Shown here: piece by piece, positions 58,625-64,000 of the stretch
Numbering within the stretch: position 1 is the stretch's first letter
How the letters are laid out: each line of letters starts with the position of its first letter
From: Cryptosporidium bovis
Taxonomy: Eukaryota; Apicomplexa; Conoidasida; Eucoccidiorida; Cryptosporidiidae
Assembly (NCBI GenBank): GCA_009768925.2
Contig: VHIT02000054.1
Location: 496,001-560,000 of the forward strand
DNA length: 64,000 nucleotides
Direction: 5' to 3'
Program-made: the position numbers and the translations under genes
Notes under the pieces: generated by a model
Databases searched by the model: none
What the model saw: only the letters and a program-made list of their open reading frames with translations
Told to the model about the DNA's origin: nothing

Positions 58625-61600
58625 TTAAATATTGTATGGAAGCAATTTGATGATTTTGCAATTGTGTAGATTGTCAATAATTAAAACAGTATTCCAGTTG
58701 ATAAATATAGTATTGACTATGATTCTATTTAAATGGCTAGATGACGAGAAACTTGTGTTAATTATATTTAAAGGATTGTTCATATTATAATTTGATTGAT
58801 TTAGGCTATATTTAATAATAGGATATATACCCAACTTGTTATTATTGTTATCAACGTTATATACCATTATTGTTCCATCACTAGATATTATAGTTAGTTT
58901 TGACATAATACTAATATTGCTTTTATTGTTGTGTGTTTTTAGATGATATGAATCAATAATATTCTTCTGTGGCAATTTGAATGAGATGGGTAACAGTTTA
59001 TGATTACCATATTTATATGAAATGAACCACAAGACACCATCTAACGTGATTATTATTAAAATATTGGGCAATTTCCAATTGTGAGTATTAATAATTAGTG
59101 AACTTTCCAATGTTAACAACAATTCTGGTCTGTTATTGTCTTTAGGCCAAATATTCCAAATACAGAAACAGTTTTTCTCACCAGATGAATTTGTGTTGTT
59201 AATATTACTAGTAAAATTAAATGGAGTATTTTCTCCCATAAATTCTGCTAAATTAAATGTGCCTGTGTTTAGTATTGTATTGTTATTATTTGCCTTACCT
59301 AAATATGAAGAATAATAGTCATTAATTCCATTCCCATGAGTTATTATATATCTACAAGAATAATCTATAATATTGGACCAATTGCAGTCCTTTTTATGTG
59401 ATTGGAAAACAATTAGTGGTATAAAAGGACAATTACTATCATTGTAATTGATATTATTTCCACAATCATCAAAGTATGGCAATTTATCATTTACATAACA
59501 ACTATTATTTACATTTTCATCATATACGGAATCTGTTAATGTATTCTTAATTTCTTTTTGTAATAATTCGTCATTTGACGCAGATTTGTTATTCATAATG
59601 TACTCGTTTACACTTTCAAAATCAATTACATCGTTCATTTCCATACTGTTATTGTCGTGAAAATCATATTTATAACAATTAACATGGCTATCTATATCTT
59701 TATTTACCCTGTATATCAGTATATAGCCATTTGAAGTAGACAATACTATATTTATTTTGGCAGGACACCAATTAACACTGTTTATTGTGCCTATTAGCAA
59801 TTTGTTGTTAATTGAATTTATATCACTAGAATTAATATTTGACACTGTATCATTAATATTGTCTCTGAGACTGTTGCTGTTATTCTTGACAGTACTGTTA
59901 TTATTAGTATTGTTAATGCTAATACTATGATTATCACCCCCAATACTGCTGTTATTATTTATTCCAGAAACAGTACCACTAGTAGTACTAGTATTGTGAG
60001 TTATGCTATCTATTACTTTATTTTTCATATTACAGTAGTGATTATAATTATTAACTCCAAAACCATTGCTGTTTTTTATAATGATAGGTTTAGGTATAGA
60101 CAAATTATTACCTATGTGATTCAATTTGTTATAGTTATTGAATGCAAAAGAATGACACCAATATGGATATATGATTTGTCTTATTCTTCTTTTCCTTATT
60201 TGTATATGTTCACCACATATTATTGCTTTAACGTTGTATTGATTTTGTATTTTTGAGAAATTAAGTGGCACATCTGTATATATCTGAATAAATTCAATGT
60301 CATTTTCATTATTGTTAAAGACGCAACTTTCCGATCTTATAAATATGCTTTTGATTCTTTTTCTCACATTCAAACAGAAGTCTACTTGACCTATTTTACT
60401 CGAATTCCTACTGTTACTTGTATAACTTAATATACCATATTCGCTATTATTATTGCCATAGTTGTTATTTATGAAATATCCGTCACATATGCACCTTTTA
60501 GATTTAATCGATTCTTTTAACAATAATATGGAATTCAGCAGCAACTCCAATTTTAATCTTTTGTTGTCCACTATTACATCATTATTATATCTTAATATAT
60601 TATTCTCATATACGTTTATTTCACTATCATCTTTATTAATGCTAATAAACGAATATGATGAATGACAAGAAGAGGAGTGCAAATTATTGTCACTATTGCT
60701 GAATTCACCAGGGGTGTTTTTTAATGGTTTAGGAGACAATAGTGAGTCTTGAGATACCGTTAATGACAATATTTTATCACCCACATTTGCATTATGATCA
60801 TTTTTATTTGAAACACTTGTTTTTTTAATGAATGTGCTTGGATGTAAATAATACAGTTTGGAATTTAATAATAGATTATTCAAGCCCTTTTCAACTAAGA
60901 ATGGCATATTTGAGTCGTTTGTACAATTAATTAACAATTTGTAATCAACATATACTAAGTCGAACATACTCCCTCTGTTGTTTTTTATAAACCAAGAAAA
61001 ATATATATCGCTATTCTTTCTCATTCTTTCACAACTTATCCTTTCAGTATATCTTCTGTTTGTTTCCATTTTCTTTTTATTTTTCAGTTTTTTATCTAAT
61101 TCATCACATTCATTGGCATCACTATTATTATTATCATCGTCAATTGTTATTTTACCATCACTTGAATAAATATCATAATCCTTTACCGAATTCTGTTTAT
61201 TTTCGGTCTCTATTCTTTTTTCTTTCTCATTAGTTTCACCATTTTCCATATCAGTATCGATATTATACATATCATCATTTATAAAAAACGAATTAATGTA
61301 AGTGCCTCTTGTTATTTTATTGTTATGGGAAGCTGTGGTTTTATCATCATATATTGTAACGTTTAATAAATGAGGATTTGATGTAATGTTAACGTCATTT
61401 TCGGCACTGAAATAAGAGACACAATTGTTCGGTACCACCTTTATTTCATTCTCGTTTCTAATTATATTAATTGAAAATTGATCTGATAACTCCACATTTA
61501 CATCCCCATTTTCACCATCACTATTCATTTCACTTTCTCTTAGTACATTGTAATATATATTTAATATACTATTAGAATTGTAAAGTGATATTACGTCTTG

Positions 61601-64000
61601 ATTTCTTAATATATATGTTAATAAAATATTATTTATATTATAATTAAACCATATATTGTTTATTAGATATACAAAAAGTTGATTTTTCACTATTCTTTTT
61701 TCATTCATATTTAAAAATAGTATATAGTTATTATTACTGTTATCACTATCACCATCCAGTTTTAATTTAAAATAACAAACTATCATTGGTATAAATAACA
61801 ATATATATTCCTTCCAAATTAAAAACTGTACATCAAAATAATATTTTTTCAATAATAATTTAGTATTTTCTATATATGTTCTTTTAAATGATATTAATTG
61901 TGATAAATAATATTCATAATTATAAATATTACCAGTTTTTATATTAATTTGTTCTTTATTCAATTCCGCAACTATATCCTGGTTTATTTTTACTGATATT
62001 GTCAACAATATTATGTAAATACTTGACACTTCCAAATCACTTAGTTCAAATTTATCATTTACAACATCGTTAATAGTAAAATTACTACTGCACGATGCAT
62101 TATTATCAATGTATTGATTTAAGATTATTAGCAGTAGTATTACATTATTGCTTTTGTTTCTAACACTTTTACTATTTGTAATTGTCATTCTTAAACCCTG
62201 TATTATTATATTAGATATTATTATGAACTTTGATATACTTATCATTAAATTATATATTTTATAATTGTTATCTTCATTTATATTGTTACTATTATTATAG
62301 CCAATGTTTATCCTCAACAAACATTGTTGCAATAATAATGATATTATATATATCTTTATTAAAATAACACCAACATTATGCTCATCTTTGTTGTCATAAA
62401 TTTCTATTATCAACAAATATATCCTATTCCACATTAATAATATAATATTCTCGTACTTCATTAATTGTTTGATGTTGCTATTATTTGTTATTAGCTTAAT
62501 GTTGTTATTTAATAAACAATACAAATTCATTATATCGTTTAATATATTATACCTGCCTTCAACATCGTTTTTACTTAGTGTATAATACAAGATTAATTCT
62601 ATATATACATCCATTAAATTATATAAATCAAATGCACTATTGTTTTCCCATCCTATGATTATTCCATCATTCACCAATTCAAGCAGTTTATTTATTATAT
62701 TACTTATTTTAAACTTTATGTCAACATAACTCGCATCACTCACTGAACTCAATGTTAAATAATTGTCAAGTTTGATAAAACCATATATTGATTTACTTGA
62801 TGATATTCTTATCAAATCTTTATACCAAGTTAATAAATTATCCTTTATACTATTATCTGTCAAGTAATAATTAACACTAATATAATATACATACTTATAT
62901 ATCTTTTTCATAATTATCGACTTTATAACTGTATTGTAGTACATAAAATACTTTGAATTCATAAATACATTTCTGTTTTCCTCTAAATAATAAAACCATG
63001 ATAAATAGTGATAGGGATTCATGCATCTTTTTATATAATAACATATTATTTCAATAATACATTTAAATTCCGAATATTTTTTAAATGGCGTGTTATATTG
63101 ATAATTATTTGTTAATTTCTTTTTAATATATTTGTTATATAACATTAAGTGTTCCGGATGTATAAAACTGTAGTTTAAATCAAAACTATTTGTATTCGCT
63201 ATATTAACATTATCATCATCATAAAAAACACTGCAAGTAGAACCTTCTATATTTAATTCGCCATCTCCATTATTCTTAATATTGTCATAAAACCCAATTA
63301 TTCCCTGTCTTTTATCACATATCTTAAAAAAATTCGTTGGAATCGAAATATTAATAAACATATTATAAACGCAAATTCCGATGCTCTCATTGTTGGTATT
63401 ACTAACATTATTTAACAAATGATAGTTCATTAATGCTATTATAGATAACCAAGGATCCTTATTTTCCAATGATAGCAACCATATGTCATTTATCTGTCTG
63501 TTCAGTATATTTTTTATTGAAATATAATAGTTGTTCATATTATCACTCTTTTTATTTATCAATAGTTTTAATATTACCATTAACAGTTGCGGATCATTTA
63601 GATACTTAATGCATACATTTGATATTTCTTCATATGAATTGCTTAGTATGAAGAAACATATACTCCAATAGTATTTCCTTTGTTTAATTAAATAATATCC
63701 GTTCTTCATCGCTTGTTTTCTTAATTCATCATTATCGTAATCATAATTTAGCAAAAAATCGAATACATTCTTTTGATCAATTATTTTGAATATCGCAGAA
63801 ACAATATTCAACTTATCTAAGCATGTATATATTACTAATATGATATTCATTATCTCATTATTGTCAATATTACCACCATTATTAACATTACAATCAATAG
63901 ATCCTAATAATTCTTTTCTCTTTTCTGCAACTATTTTAATATATTTTTGATATAATTTATATATCCATTTCTCGATAAATTCTTGAAATTTATTGTTATC
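58625..64000 (-). CDS. Rav1/DmX (rabconnectin-3)-like protein, C-terminal part; gene runs off the right edge
   Basis: The first ATG of the frame is at 63850, but the frame stays open upstream to the window end, so the true start lies outside. QAMKNGYYLIKQRKYYWSICFFILSNSYEEISNVC, with YLNDPQLLMVILKLL after it, matches the conserved RAVE/DmX region (AlKNAyxLlskrRyexAaxFFLL). The last ~350 residues contain WD40-like blades: INSVNWCPAKINIVLSTSNGYILIYRV and WFISYKYGN. Long Asn-rich inserts occur. Rav1 and DmXL proteins regulate V-ATPase reassembly. It joins a Vma12-like gene in this window. The missing N-terminal WD40 region should lie beyond the right edge. Confidence 0.72.
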   Translation of the reverse strand, partial: DNNKFQEFIEKWIYKLYQKYIKIVAEKRKELLGSIDCNVNNGGNIDNNEIMNIILVIYTCLDKLNIVSAIFKIIDQKNVFDFLLNYDYDNDELRKQAMKNGYYLIKQRKYYWSICFFILSNSYEEISNVCIKYLNDPQLLMVILKLLINKKSDNMNNYYISIKNILNRQINDIWLLSLENKDPWLSIIALMNYHLLNNVSNTNNESIGICVYNMFINISIPTNFFKICDKRQGIIGFYDNIKNNGDGELNIEGSTCSVFYDDDNVNIANTNSFDLNYSFIHPEHLMLYNKYIKKKLTNNYQYNTPFKKYSEFKCIIEIICYYIKRCMNPYHYLSWFYYLEENRNVFMNSKYFMYYNTVIKSIIMKKIYKYVYYISVNYYLTDNSIKDNLLTWYKDLIRISSSKSIYGFIKLDNYLTLSSVSDASYVDIKFKISNIINKLLELVNDGIIIGWENNSAFDLYNLMDVYIELILYYTLSKNDVEGRYNILNDIMNLYCLLNNNIKLITNNSNIKQLMKYENIILLMWNRIYLLIIEIYDNKDEHNVGVILIKIYIISLLLQQCLLRINIGYNNSNNINEDNNYKIYNLMISISKFIIISNIIIQGLRMTITNSKSVRNKSNNVILLLIILNQYIDNNASCSSNFTINDVVNDKFELSDLEVSSIYIILLTISVKINQDIVAELNKEQINIKTGNIYNYEYYLSQLISFKRTYIENTKLLLKKYYFDVQFLIWKEYILLFIPMIVCYFKLKLDGDSDNSNNNYILFLNMNEKRIVKNQLFVYLINNIWFNYNINNILLTYILRNQDVISLYNSNSILNIYYNVLRESEMNSDGENGDVNVELSDQFSINIIRNENEIKVVPNNCVSYFSAENDVNITSNPHLLNVTIYDDKTTASHNNKITRGTYINSFFINDDMYNIDTDMENGETNEKEKRIETENKQNSVKDYDIYSSDGKITIDDDNNNSDANECDELDKKLKNKKKMETNRRYTERISCERMRKNSDIYFSWFIKNNRGSMFDLVYVDYKLLINCTNDSNMPFLVEKGLNNLLLNSKLYYLHPSTFIKKTSVSNKNDHNANVGDKILSLTVSQDSLLSPKPLKNTPGEFSNSDNNLHSSSCHSSYSFISINKDDSEINVYENNILRYNNDVIVDNKRLKLELLLNSILLLKESIKSKRCICDGYFINNNYGNNNSEYGILSYTSNSRNSSKIGQVDFCLNVRKRIKSIFIRSESCVFNNNENDIEFIQIYTDVPLNFSKIQNQYNVKAIICGEHIQIRKRRIRQIIYPYWCHSFAFNNYNKLNHIGNNLSIPKPIIIKNSNGFGVNNYNHYCNMKNKVIDSITHNTSTTSGTVSGINNNSSIGGDNHSISINNTNNNSTVKNNSNSLRDNINDTVSNINSSDINSINNKLLIGTINSVNWCPAKINIVLSTSNGYILIYRVNKDIDSHVNCYKYDFHDNNSMEMNDVIDFESVNEYIMNNKSASNDELLQKEIKNTLTDSVYDENVNNSCYVNDKLPYFDDCGNNINYNDSNCPFIPLIVFQSHKKDCNWSNIIDYSCRYIITHGNGINDYYSSYLGKANNNNTILNTGTFNLAEFMGENTPFNFTSNINNTNSSGEKNCFCIWNIWPKDNNRPELLLTLESSLIINTHNWKLPNILIIITLDGVLWFISYKYGNHKLLPISFKLPQKNIIDSYHLKTHNNKSNISIMSKLTIISSDGTIMVYNVDNNNNKLGIYPIIKYSLNQSNYNMNNPLNIINTSFSSSSHLNRIIVNTIFINWNTVLIIDNLHNCKIIKLLPYNI

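Overview
The window looks like a nuclear chromosome segment of an apicomplexan, most likely a Cryptosporidium species. This is inferred from strongly AT-rich sequence, long and almost intronless genes on both strands, Asn-rich low-complexity insertions, short introns with GTAAGT donors, and recurrent TGCATGCA and GGCGCC motifs in gene-free DNA. The triosephosphate isomerase fragment at the left edge fits this too. The species cannot be fixed by eye. No rRNA, CRISPR array, insertion sequence, virus or toxin gene was seen.

Layout. 1-5.1 kb: a TPI fragment on the minus strand, a CDF zinc transporter, and a NodB-type polysaccharide deacetylase that appears to have two exons. 5.5-19.1 kb: a giant UTP20 homologue, then on the minus strand a two-exon U2AF65-like splicing factor. 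19.1-21.2 kb: gene-poor DNA with two large perfect palindromes, a tRNA-Gly(GCC), and a GC-rich structured stretch directly downstream of the tRNA. 21.2-25.7 kb: a WD40/AT-hook TFIIIC-like protein and a gamma-tubulin complex protein whose coding ends overlap. 26.5-33.3 kb: a three-exon HHxxxDG acyltransferase, Sas10/UTP3, a UMP-CMP kinase and a cyclin-like protein. 34.2-48.4 kb: a possible small ORF, CstF-77/Rna14, a coiled-coil protein with several PH-like domains, two unrecognised proteins and a Vma12/TMEM199-like membrane protein. 49.7-64 kb: a guanylate-binding-protein-like gene with a degenerate G domain, an EF-hand protein, a divergent protein kinase, and a Rav1/DmX-like protein cut by the right edge.

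Most recognisable genes are housekeeping. They cover SSU processome assembly (UTP20, Sas10), mRNA processing (U2AF65, CstF-77), Pol III transcription (TFIIIC-like), microtubule nucleation (GCP), V-ATPase assembly (Vma12-like, Rav1-like), nucleotide metabolism and glycolysis. The most unusual items are the pseudo-GTPase-like GBP protein, the acyltransferase, the divergent kinase, the multi-PH protein, and the tRNA with its structured downstream island.

The four introns called here were found by matching GTAAGT donors to AG acceptors that keep the protein in frame. They have not been checked against transcripts. Several long reading frames begin at non-ATG codons, and I moved those starts to the first supported ATG. 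Protein families were assigned by motif recognition only.
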